Made by a program: the position numbers and the translations under genes
The notes under the pieces: model-generated
The model's database searches: none
What the model saw: the letters and a program-made list of their open reading frames with translations, nothing else
Told to the model about the DNA's origin: nothing
Source of the DNA: Maribellus luteus
Lineage (GTDB): Bacteria; Bacteroidota; Bacteroidia; Bacteroidales; Prolixibacteraceae
Length of the DNA stretch: 64,000 nt
NCBI RefSeq assembly: GCF_003576475.1
Contig: NZ_QWGR01000004.1
Coordinates: 248,001-312,000 of the forward strand
Direction: 5' to 3'
Shown here: positions 42,252-50,460 of the stretch, piece by piece
Layout of the letters: every line of letters begins with the position of its first letter
Numbering within the stretch: the stretch's first letter is position 1

Positions 42252-44627
42252 ATGAAGAGGAGAGTTTTACTGTTTGCCTTGGGTGTATTGGTATTATTGG
42301 CTTGTGAGCAACCACAGGATTTTACTGAAAAGCTCTGGTACAAGCAGCCGGCAAAAGAGTGGTTTGAGGCCTTGCCAATTGGTAATGGACGCATAGGTGC
42401 TATGGTGCATGGGGGTATAAATCGCGAGCATTTGCAGCTCAATGAGGAAAGTTTGTGGGCCGGATGCCCTGAACAGCCCTATCCGGAGGATGTACAGAAA
42501 CACTATAAGCACTTTCAGAAACTAAACCTGGACGGAAAGTTTGAACAAGCATATGAATATGCGAGTAAGTATTTGGTTACTAGTCCAACCGGCTTTAGAT
42601 CATACGAGCCATTTGGTGACCTGTATATAGGCTTTGACCACTCAGAGGGGCAGAATTATCGCCGGGAAATTGACTTAAGCACAGGCTTTGCTACTGTAGA
42701 ATATGAGATAGAGGGAAAACGCTTCCGTAGGGAAACCTTTGTATCCATGGAGCACGATGTGTTGGTTTATCATTTTAAAAGTTTGGACGGTCAGAAAGTA
42801 AATGCCGAAGTGGCGTTTAGCCGTAAAAAAGATGTGCGAACAAAAGCTGTAGTGGACGGTATTGTTATTCAAGGTCAGATTTTTGATGATCCTGACGGTT
42901 ATGATGATAATGTTGGAGGATCCGGAAAAGGTGGCTACCACATGAAATTTGCAGGCCGTGCCAAAATAATTGCTGATGGTTCTGAAATTGTTCGTAACGA
43001 TGAGGCTTGTCAGATAAAAGAGACTTCGTCATTTACCATCCTGTTTGGTGCCGCCACTAATTACAATTTGGCCGGGCTTAATTTTGACGAATCCATTGAT
43101 GCCTCAAAAAAAGTTGCAGAGGACATTGAAAAGGCTGAGACATTCACGTATGCCGAGTTGAAAGAAGCCCATGTGAAAGTTCATTCGGAATTATATAAGC
43201 GCGTGAACCTGGATCTGGCTAAGATGGTAGTGGATACCATTCCTACAGACAACCGTCTGGATGCATTGAAAGCTGGTAATGACGATGTGTATTTGCAGCA
43301 ATTATTATTTCAATACGGACGATACATGTTAATAACCAGTTCGGCGGGCAAAGCCAACTTGCCGGCTAATCTTCAGGGTATTTGGAATAAGGATATGTGG
43401 GCGGCCTGGGAGTCGGATTACCATATGAATATTAATTTGCAAATGAATTACTGGCCGGCTGATGTTTGCAATCTCCCTGAAACTGTCAGGCCATTATCGG
43501 ATTATTTAACCCGACTGGCGGTGAATGGAAAGCAGACAGCCCGCGAATTTATTGGTTCTGAAGGCTGGATGTTTCATGCAACGAGTAATGTGTTCGGACG
43601 CACTACGCCTTCTGCTTCAAATGCTTCTTATCAGGTAAGTGTTGGATATAGCTTCCCTTTGGCCGGAGCCTGGATGACACAGACATTATGGAGGCATTAT
43701 CAGTTTACCCGCGACGAGGAGTATTTGCGCAAAACGGTTTATCCAATACTACAAGGATCGGCCCGTTTTATCATGGATTTTCTTCAACAGGACGAAAATG
43801 GCTTACTAGTTACAGCACCATCTTATTCGCCTGAAAATGAATACATAAATCCTGAAACTGGTAAGGCCTTGTCCAACACAGTGGCTTCGTCGGTAGATAT
43901 TCAGATTATTCGTGATGTATTGAACAGCTGTTTGGAAGCAGAACAGTTGCTTGGACAATCAAATCTCACCGACGAGATTAAGGCGGTATTACTTCGGCTG
44001 CCTGAGATTAACATTGGAGCCAATGGCACCATCATGGAATGGATTCAGGACTATGAAGAAGCTCAGCCTGGGCATAGGCATATCTCACACCTTTATGGCT
44101 TGTACCCTTCCACTCAAATAAATCCTTCGAAGCCGGAATTATTTGCTGCCGCGCGTAAAACGATAGAGAGGCGGCTGTCATTTGGAGGTGGACAAACAGG
44201 TTGGAGCCGTGCCTGGATGGTTAATTTTTATGCGCGCCTGTTGGATGGTGATGAATCGTATAAACACATCAATGCACTGCTAAAAGAGCAAATGACCAAC
44301 AATCTGTTTGATTTGCATCCGCCACGTATTTTTCAGATAGATGGCAACCTGGGCGTTACAGCCGGAATGGCTGAAATGTTGTTGCAGTCGCATGAGCCAG
44401 GTATCATTCGCTTGTTGCCCGCATTACCTCAACAATGGCGAGAGGGTACAGTTAGTGGACTCAGGGCAAGAGGAAACTATGAATTAGGTTTAAGCTGGTC
44501 GGAAGGTAAACTCACAAAAGTACATGTAAAAGCTTTCAGCGGAGGACAGGTTTCTTTGGTGTATCAATCAAAGGAGATGCTGGTTGATATGAAATCTGGC
44601 GAAACGAGAGAAGTGGCATTTTTATAG
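42252..44627 (+). CDS. GH95 family alpha-L-fucosidase/galactosidase
   Basis: 791 aa, lipoprotein signal with Cys18 (LVLLAC). The N-terminal domain opens with LWYKQPAKEWFEALPIGNGR, the usual GH95 entry. The (alpha/alpha)6 catalytic domain contains DYHMNINLQMNYWPAD (Asn393 and Asn395, the water-activating pair), Glu528 in SYSPENEY, and Asp697 in QIDGNLGVTAG. These equal the catalytic Asn/Asn/Glu/Asp set of the Bifidobacterium enzyme AfcA. It is an inverting exo-enzyme releasing alpha-1,2-fucose or alpha-L-galactose. It is followed by a strong terminator, so GH2-GH95 is a closed unit. Confidence 0.92.
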   Translation: MKRRVLLFALGVLVLLACEQPQDFTEKLWYKQPAKEWFEALPIGNGRIGAMVHGGINREHLQLNEESLWAGCPEQPYPEDVQKHYKHFQKLNLDGKFEQAYEYASKYLVTSPTGFRSYEPFGDLYIGFDHSEGQNYRREIDLSTGFATVEYEIEGKRFRRETFVSMEHDVLVYHFKSLDGQKVNAEVAFSRKKDVRTKAVVDGIVIQGQIFDDPDGYDDNVGGSGKGGYHMKFAGRAKIIADGSEIVRNDEACQIKETSSFTILFGAATNYNLAGLNFDESIDASKKVAEDIEKAETFTYAELKEAHVKVHSELYKRVNLDLAKMVVDTIPTDNRLDALKAGNDDVYLQQLLFQYGRYMLITSSAGKANLPANLQGIWNKDMWAAWESDYHMNINLQMNYWPADVCNLPETVRPLSDYLTRLAVNGKQTAREFIGSEGWMFHATSNVFGRTTPSASNASYQVSVGYSFPLAGAWMTQTLWRHYQFTRDEEYLRKTVYPILQGSARFIMDFLQQDENGLLVTAPSYSPENEYINPETGKALSNTVASSVDIQIIRDVLNSCLEAEQLLGQSNLTDEIKAVLLRLPEINIGANGTIMEWIQDYEEAQPGHRHISHLYGLYPSTQINPSKPELFAAARKTIERRLSFGGGQTGWSRAWMVNFYARLLDGDESYKHINALLKEQMTNNLFDLHPPRIFQIDGNLGVTAGMAEMLLQSHEPGIIRLLPALPQQWREGTVSGLRARGNYELGLSWSEGKLTKVHVKAFSGGQVSLVYQSKEMLVDMKSGETREVAFL

Positions 44628-44693
44628 TTGAAGCATTGAATAAGCACTTGCTTTTAAGAAGATACCTGCAAAAAATATGAAATTACTTCCAGT

Positions 44694-44722
44694 CCTCACG
44701 ATCAATGATCGTGGGGATTTTT
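44694..44722 (+). terminator. Intrinsic terminator after GH95
   Basis: A stem of seven perfect pairs (CACGATC/GATCGTG, 44697-44703 with 44707-44713), extended by one G-U and two G-C pairs, with an AAT loop and a following ATTTTT run. It lies 67 bases after the GH95 stop. Confidence 0.85.
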
Positions 44723-45021
44723 CATCCTCATTACTAATGTTTTTCTTGTATGTATATTTTGTCTGGCCTTTTGGCTTTCTTATATATAGCCCATGAGTTC
44801 CCTCTCCGTCAGTCTCACTGATTTAATAACTCAAAACCGCCGCTGTTCTTTCATTATCTGTACCTGTGCCGATGTGTTCTCCAAAGGCGTCTCTAAACTT
44901 GGGAATATGCTCCGTTTTTTTTCGTTGAGCACCGAAAACGCTTAACAGCAACAAGAAGAATCTTTTAAAACGTAGAAATTATAAAAAAAAGTTAAATGCT
45001 GCTGTCGAGGATGTTGCAGTG

Positions 45022-45063
45022 GCGAAACAATAGTGAAAACATGCAGCATGTGTCTCAGAACTA
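45022..45063 (+). promoter_or_regulatory. Candidate HTCS operator, copy B
   Basis: Counterpart of 39961-40003. The right half contains a perfect 13-bp palindrome, ACATGC-A-GCATGT (45039-45051). It ends about 39 bases before the -7 box TATGTTTG. Confidence 0.5.
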
Positions 45064-45099
45064 AACACAAGAGTGCAAAAATCTTGGAAGCGCTTCATG

Positions 45100-45107
45100 T
45101 ATGTTTG
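45100..45107 (+). promoter_or_regulatory. -7 promoter box of the tandem SusC/SusD operon
   Basis: TATGTTTG fits TAnnTTTG and lies 82 bases before the SusC start. No well-spaced -33 TTTG was found, which fits an activator-dependent promoter. Confidence 0.45.
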
Positions 45108-45189
45108 GATTTATAAGAATGGAAACATAGTAAGGCACAGTGGTGCTTAGTCTCCTTTTTTATAATAGTGTAATTCTAATCAACCATTT

Positions 45190-48100
45190 ATGAAGAAAAA
45201 AAACAAAGTTGTTTATTGGACTCAGCTAAAAAAGTTTGTTTCCAGTAAATTGAAGTTTAGCTTACTGTTTCTGGGATGGAGTTTGTTCCATACATCAGCA
45301 ATAGCTAATTATTCTGGCGGTGATGGTTTCAAGGAATCAGGAAGTCAGACTGATAGAACAGTTTTTCAAGAGCCTAGCCGGGTAATGACAGGTGTAGTTA
45401 AAGATGGGCAAGGGCTAACACTTCCAGGTGTAACTGTGTTTTTAAAGGGCACAACTACCGGTACGGTAACACAACCAGACGGTAGCTATCAGCTTAAGGT
45501 TCCGGAGAATGGAGGTGTTTTAGTATTCTCATTTATCGGGATGGAAACCAAGGAGGTTGTAATTGGTGATCAAACGGTTGTCAACTGTATTCTGGTTAGT
45601 TCAGTAACAGCGCTTGAAGAAGTAGCTGTTATCGCGTATGGCACTCAAAAGAAAGTGACGATCACTGGAGCTATCTCATCAATGGATACTGAAGAGTTGG
45701 GAAGAATGCCTGTTGCTTCGGTTAGCAATATGCTGGCCGGCAATATGACGGGTGTGTCAGCTGTGCAGTATTCTGGTCAGCCAGGTTCTGATGATGCACA
45801 AATTTACATTCGTGGTGAAGCAAACCCCTTAGTATTAGTGGATGGGGTTGAAAGAGCATTCTCTCAAATTGATCCGAACGAAATTGCCAATGTAACTGTA
45901 TTAAAAGATGCCTCTTCAACAGCTGTGTTTGGAGTGCGGGGAGCCAACGGGGTGATTTTAATAACTACCCGGCGAGGACAGGAAGGGTCTGCTCAAATTC
46001 ATGTAAACTCGTCAATTGGGGCACAGGTACCAACGAGCTTAGGTAAATATGTGAATGCCAAAGACTTTATGACTTATGTGAATGAAGCTAACTCAAATGA
46101 TGGTCAGTCACCTACCTATTCTGAGGAAACATTGGCTCAATACGATGATCCTAACAGAAATACATTGTTGTATCCCGATACCGATTGGCAGGAGATGTTT
46201 TTTGATGATTATGCAATTCAGCATCAGCATAATATGAATGTAAGTGGAGGTTCGAAAAGAGTTAAATACTTTACCTCTATGGGAATGCTTAGTCAGAACG
46301 GTATTTTTAACGGAAATGATGAGCTTGAATCTAACGGAAACTTTACTTACCGACGTTACAATTTGAGAAGCAACCTCGACTTTGAGATTACATCGAGTAC
46401 TACCATGTCGGTAAATATTGGTGCCCGTCTTGAAAATCGAAACGAACCCAATGCCTATAAAGAAGGTGAATTTTTTCGTTCATTTAAAGAAGCGAACCCA
46501 ATTGGTGGCGCGGGTATCATTGATGGTAAGGTGATTATAGGTAACCAAGATTTGTATGTCCCTCTTGCAGGTCATGCTATGGGATTTGCAGGACTCGGTA
46601 CAACGTCCAGCTCTAAAAACGTACTAAATCTCGATTTTAATCTGAAGCAGAGGCTTGACTTTGTCACTAAGGGTTTGGAATTAAGTGTGAAAGGTTCTTA
46701 TAATAGTGCGTATGAGCAGTGGAAGACCTTTAAGACACAACGTCCCAAATACACACCTTGGTTACGAAAAGATATTCCCTGGCTGCAAGATGTGCCATAT
46801 ACTGAAGAGGAAGGCGAACAAGTTATTCTGATTAAAGACGGTGATGATGGACAAACCGAGTTCAACACTGGTGTTGGTAAAGGGCGTGATTTTTATACCG
46901 AGGCAGCCTTAAACTTTAAGCGGAGCTTTGGCGGGCATAATGTATCGGCCTTGGCTATGTATAATGCCAGGCGTATTTATTATCCTGCAAATGCTGTTAA
47001 TCAGGATTTGCCGGCTGGTTATGTGGGGCTGGTTGGACGTATTACCTATGATTATGACACGCGCTACCTCGTTGATTTAAGTGTGGGTTATAACGGTTCT
47101 GAGAACTTTCACCGCGATCGCCGTTATGGAACGTTCCCATCTGTTTCTGTTGGTTGGATTGCGACCGAAGAGGGCTTTCTGAAAGATAATAATATCATCG
47201 ATTATCTAAAGTTGCGTGCTTCATATGGTATTGTTGGTAAAGACCGACGATACAATGATTACAGGTATCGGTTTGGATACGTTCCCAATTCATGGACTTC
47301 ATCTGGTGGCTATCGATTTGGAGATGTATCAGGTGGAACGTGGTATGGTGGTTACAACGAAGGTAAAATTCATGATGAATTTACTACATGGGAAACGGCT
47401 CATAAGCAGAATTACGGTGTGGATATGCGATTCTTGGACAGTAAACTATCTATTTATTTGGATTACTTTAATGAAAAACGCGATGATATCTTAATTGCCC
47501 GTCAGACTTACCCAACTTTTGTTGCCTTTACACCTCCTGAGGTCAATATGGGGTCACGGGAGATCACCGGATGGGAATTTAATATCGGTTGGAAATCGCA
47601 TGTTAACGAGGTTTCTTACAATGTGTCTTTTAATGGTTCGTATGCTAAACGCATTGTTACTTTTATGGATGAGGTCCCAAATCCTGAAAACCCCTGGACC
47701 TTGCGCACAGGATATGAGGAAGGTCAACCCTTCGGTTATAAATTTATTGGATTTTACCAGGATGGGATGCTTAATAACAACGGTGTAGATGCTAAAGAAG
47801 TGCAGCCTTCTATAGCAGAAGGAGACTGCGTGTATGCTGATGTTAACGGAGATGGCGCTATTGATAGCAATGATATGGTTGCCATTGGCAACACAAACAA
47901 CCCACGCTTTACCGCAGGTTTAAATATGGGATTTGAGTGGAAAAACTTATCCTTTTCTATGCAGTGGAATGGTGCTACCGGTGTTTCACGTGTGTTGGCA
48001 GGTGCCTATCGCGAGCCATTAGGACCAACAGGTAACCGCTCATTAATGCAAGAGCAGTTTGATAACCGATGGACGCCAGAGACAGCTGAGACAGCTACGT

Positions 48101-48387
48101 TGCCACGTGCCTCAATGAGTTCACTGCCAAATAATAGCATGGTTTCTGATCTTTGGATTAGAGATGCCAGCTATATCCGATTGAAGAACTTCCGTATAGG
48201 TTATGATATTCAGTCTCAGTTTATAAAGGGTCTGGGGATTAGTAAGTTTAACGTTTTCGTTGCCGGACAAAATGTGCTGACATTTGATAAGCTGAAAGTA
48301 CTGGATCCGGAATCTCGCACAACAGCACTAAATCCTGCTTATCCGGTAATGGCTGTATACAACCTTGGGGTTAACCTTAGTTTCTAA
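45190..48387 (+). CDS. SusC-like TonB-dependent transporter, first of tandem pair
   Basis: 1065 aa. A long basic N-terminus precedes the signal hydrophobic core (LKFSLLFLGWSLFHTSAIA). Carboxypeptidase-regulatory-like domain (TGVVKDGQGLTLPGVTVFLK), the linker ALEEVAVIAYGTQKK, plug (PLVLVDGVERAFSQID, VRGANGVILITTRRG), then the barrel, ending in NLGVNLSF. It imports glycan fragments across the outer membrane. SusD follows 32 bp later. Like its neighbours it is more AT-rich than the left half of the window. Confidence 0.95.
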   Translation: MKKKNKVVYWTQLKKFVSSKLKFSLLFLGWSLFHTSAIANYSGGDGFKESGSQTDRTVFQEPSRVMTGVVKDGQGLTLPGVTVFLKGTTTGTVTQPDGSYQLKVPENGGVLVFSFIGMETKEVVIGDQTVVNCILVSSVTALEEVAVIAYGTQKKVTITGAISSMDTEELGRMPVASVSNMLAGNMTGVSAVQYSGQPGSDDAQIYIRGEANPLVLVDGVERAFSQIDPNEIANVTVLKDASSTAVFGVRGANGVILITTRRGQEGSAQIHVNSSIGAQVPTSLGKYVNAKDFMTYVNEANSNDGQSPTYSEETLAQYDDPNRNTLLYPDTDWQEMFFDDYAIQHQHNMNVSGGSKRVKYFTSMGMLSQNGIFNGNDELESNGNFTYRRYNLRSNLDFEITSSTTMSVNIGARLENRNEPNAYKEGEFFRSFKEANPIGGAGIIDGKVIIGNQDLYVPLAGHAMGFAGLGTTSSSKNVLNLDFNLKQRLDFVTKGLELSVKGSYNSAYEQWKTFKTQRPKYTPWLRKDIPWLQDVPYTEEEGEQVILIKDGDDGQTEFNTGVGKGRDFYTEAALNFKRSFGGHNVSALAMYNARRIYYPANAVNQDLPAGYVGLVGRITYDYDTRYLVDLSVGYNGSENFHRDRRYGTFPSVSVGWIATEEGFLKDNNIIDYLKLRASYGIVGKDRRYNDYRYRFGYVPNSWTSSGGYRFGDVSGGTWYGGYNEGKIHDEFTTWETAHKQNYGVDMRFLDSKLSIYLDYFNEKRDDILIARQTYPTFVAFTPPEVNMGSREITGWEFNIGWKSHVNEVSYNVSFNGSYAKRIVTFMDEVPNPENPWTLRTGYEEGQPFGYKFIGFYQDGMLNNNGVDAKEVQPSIAEGDCVYADVNGDGAIDSNDMVAIGNTNNPRFTAGLNMGFEWKNLSFSMQWNGATGVSRVLAGAYREPLGPTGNRSLMQEQFDNRWTPETAETATLPRASMSSLPNNSMVSDLWIRDASYIRLKNFRIGYDIQSQFIKGLGISKFNVFVAGQNVLTFDKLKVLDPESRTTALNPAYPVMAVYNLGVNLSF

Positions 48388-48419
48388 GCAGTACTTAATC
48401 AATAAAAAAAGTTTGTACA

Positions 48420-50441
48420 ATGAAAACGATAATATATAGATTACTGTTTGTTGGTGCCATTGTTGCCGGCTTGTTTGCAACATCGTGTGTTGATGAATTT
48501 GAAGTGGGAGATGACTTTCTGGTTAAAAAGCCCAGCGGAGATATTTCGATTGATACCGTATTTAGTGATGCGGTGAGTGCTAAAGGTGTGCTATGGAATG
48601 CATATGCTACACTTTATTATGGCTTAACCGATAGGACAACCTATTTTCATAACCTGGAAGGATTAAACTCTTTAGGAGATGATTACGAGAGTTTTTTGAA
48701 TCAGGCGCGTGGAACATCGGTTTATTATTCCGGCCAGATGAATCCATCAAGGGAATATAATGACTCAAAAGGATATTATACAAAACCCGAGAGATGGAAA
48801 GGAATACGTTATGCCTATACTTTTATTGAAAACGTAGATAAAGTACCAAATTTCGAGGAAGGAGAGAAAGAACGGTTGGTTGGAGAGGCCAAGATGATCA
48901 TCGCAAGCCATTATGCGAACATGTTTCGCCATTTTGGTGGATTACCATTGTTAAAAAAGGCATATCAGCCTGCTGATGATACCAATGTTAAGCGTGCCAC
49001 CGTAGAAGAAACGGTAAAATTTATTACCAATTTGTGTGATGAAGCAGCAAATGCTCTTCCCTGGCAGTTGAGTAATGATGAGATAGGAGCATGGGCGGGC
49101 AGGTTTACAGCAGCCGGCGCAAAGGGGTTAAAAGTTAGAGTGTTATTGTTTGCTGCAAGTCCATTGTTTAATTCTTCAAATACCTGGAGTGGATCCGGAA
49201 ACGAGTCGGTTAGCAATTTGCAAACAACCTATGGTAGTTACGATGCCAGCCGCTGGCAAGATGTGGTGAAGGCTTGCGAAGATTTCTTTACACTTAATGG
49301 AGGTCTTGCGCCCAATACAGGTACATACTACCTGAACCAGCCTACAGGAACTGATCTGCAAGCATATCGTGAAGGCTACCGCGAAGGCTATTACAACAGA
49401 AGTAACCCCGGAATGCTTATATCAGTGCGAAGAGAAGATAAATCACCTTCGAAATGGGATTATTATTATTTCCCAACCATATGGGTACGTTGGAATGGTA
49501 TGTTGCCGACATTAACTGGTTTGAATGCCTATCCAAAAGCAGATGGAACACCTTTCCTGGAAGCAGATATGCCATGGAAAAAGAGCAACGCAGAACAGCA
49601 AACAGCTCTCAATAATGGGACATATGTTGATCCTTTCGCTGATCGCGACCCTCGCCTGTATGAAGTTAGTAACATAACCGGTAAGACCTACCATAACGGA
49701 AGATTGTTTGAAGGGTATATGGGAGGTTCCCACCGTGGCGATAAAGAAGATGGATCGCAGGTTAAGACGGACAAAGGACTGGCTGCATCAGGCTTTACAA
49801 ATTATAAGTTCACGCTTGATTTTGCGGGAGAATACGACGGTCGTACAATCCATTGGCCTGAATTACGTATAGCTGAGATTTACCTGAGTTATGCAGAGGC
49901 ACTGACAATGGTTGGCCGTTCAAGCGACGCCTATAAGTGGGTGGACGCGGTACGTGCACGTGTTGGACTTAAAGGTTTGTTAGAAGCCAATCCAACCCGC
50001 AGTGCCATTGATGTAACACATCCCGATTTCAGTGAGGCGGCACCAGCTGATGAGTTTTTATTAAAAGAAATCCTGAGAGAAAGAAAATGCGAATTGGCGC
50101 TTGAAGATGTACGTTTCTACGACCTCATCCGCTGGCGTTGTGCAGAGGACTTCAAAAAGCGTTTGTCTGGCTTATTAATATGGAGATATAAAAAAGATGA
50201 CGGTACGATCGTGGATGATGATGCCTCATTTGTATTTAATGAATTTCAGATAAGAAAGCGCTTTATTCAGGATGGCGAGTCTGGTAAAGAACAAATTATT
50301 CGGATTTACCCTGGCGATAAAGAAACTGCGATCAATAAAGATGCGCACGGATCAATGTGGGAGCCTAAATGGTATTTGTCAGCTTTCCCAACAGCTGAAT
50401 TAAATAAGAGCTATGGTTTAACTCAAAATCCAGGCTGGTAA
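48420..50441 (+). CDS. SusD-like glycan-binding lipoprotein, first of tandem pair
   Basis: 673 aa, long for SusD proteins (usually 500-600). Lipoprotein signal with Cys23 (LFATSC) followed by VDEFE, an acidic export pattern. RagB/SusD features: YTFIENVDKVPNF, AEIYLSYAEALTMVGRS, LKEILRERKCELALEDVRFYDLIRW, ending YGLTQNPGW. It lids the SusC encoded 32 bp upstream; the next SusC begins 19 bp downstream, so all four transporter genes are in one operon. Confidence 0.92.
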   Translation: MKTIIYRLLFVGAIVAGLFATSCVDEFEVGDDFLVKKPSGDISIDTVFSDAVSAKGVLWNAYATLYYGLTDRTTYFHNLEGLNSLGDDYESFLNQARGTSVYYSGQMNPSREYNDSKGYYTKPERWKGIRYAYTFIENVDKVPNFEEGEKERLVGEAKMIIASHYANMFRHFGGLPLLKKAYQPADDTNVKRATVEETVKFITNLCDEAANALPWQLSNDEIGAWAGRFTAAGAKGLKVRVLLFAASPLFNSSNTWSGSGNESVSNLQTTYGSYDASRWQDVVKACEDFFTLNGGLAPNTGTYYLNQPTGTDLQAYREGYREGYYNRSNPGMLISVRREDKSPSKWDYYYFPTIWVRWNGMLPTLTGLNAYPKADGTPFLEADMPWKKSNAEQQTALNNGTYVDPFADRDPRLYEVSNITGKTYHNGRLFEGYMGGSHRGDKEDGSQVKTDKGLAASGFTNYKFTLDFAGEYDGRTIHWPELRIAEIYLSYAEALTMVGRSSDAYKWVDAVRARVGLKGLLEANPTRSAIDVTHPDFSEAAPADEFLLKEILRERKCELALEDVRFYDLIRWRCAEDFKKRLSGLLIWRYKKDDGTIVDDDASFVFNEFQIRKRFIQDGESGKEQIIRIYPGDKETAINKDAHGSMWEPKWYLSAFPTAELNKSYGLTQNPGW

Positions 50442-50460
50442 GCAGTAAAAAGTTGAATTT

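Larger units (their letters stand above)
44723..45189. other. Promoter region of the tandem SusC/SusD operon
   Basis: Non-coding stretch of about 470 bp. The first ~290 bp show nothing recognisable. The last 170 bp hold the operator-like sequence 45022-45063, a 10-bp palindrome GAAGCGCTTC (45087-45096) and the -7 box at 45100-45107, followed by an 80-nt leader. Confidence 0.6.
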
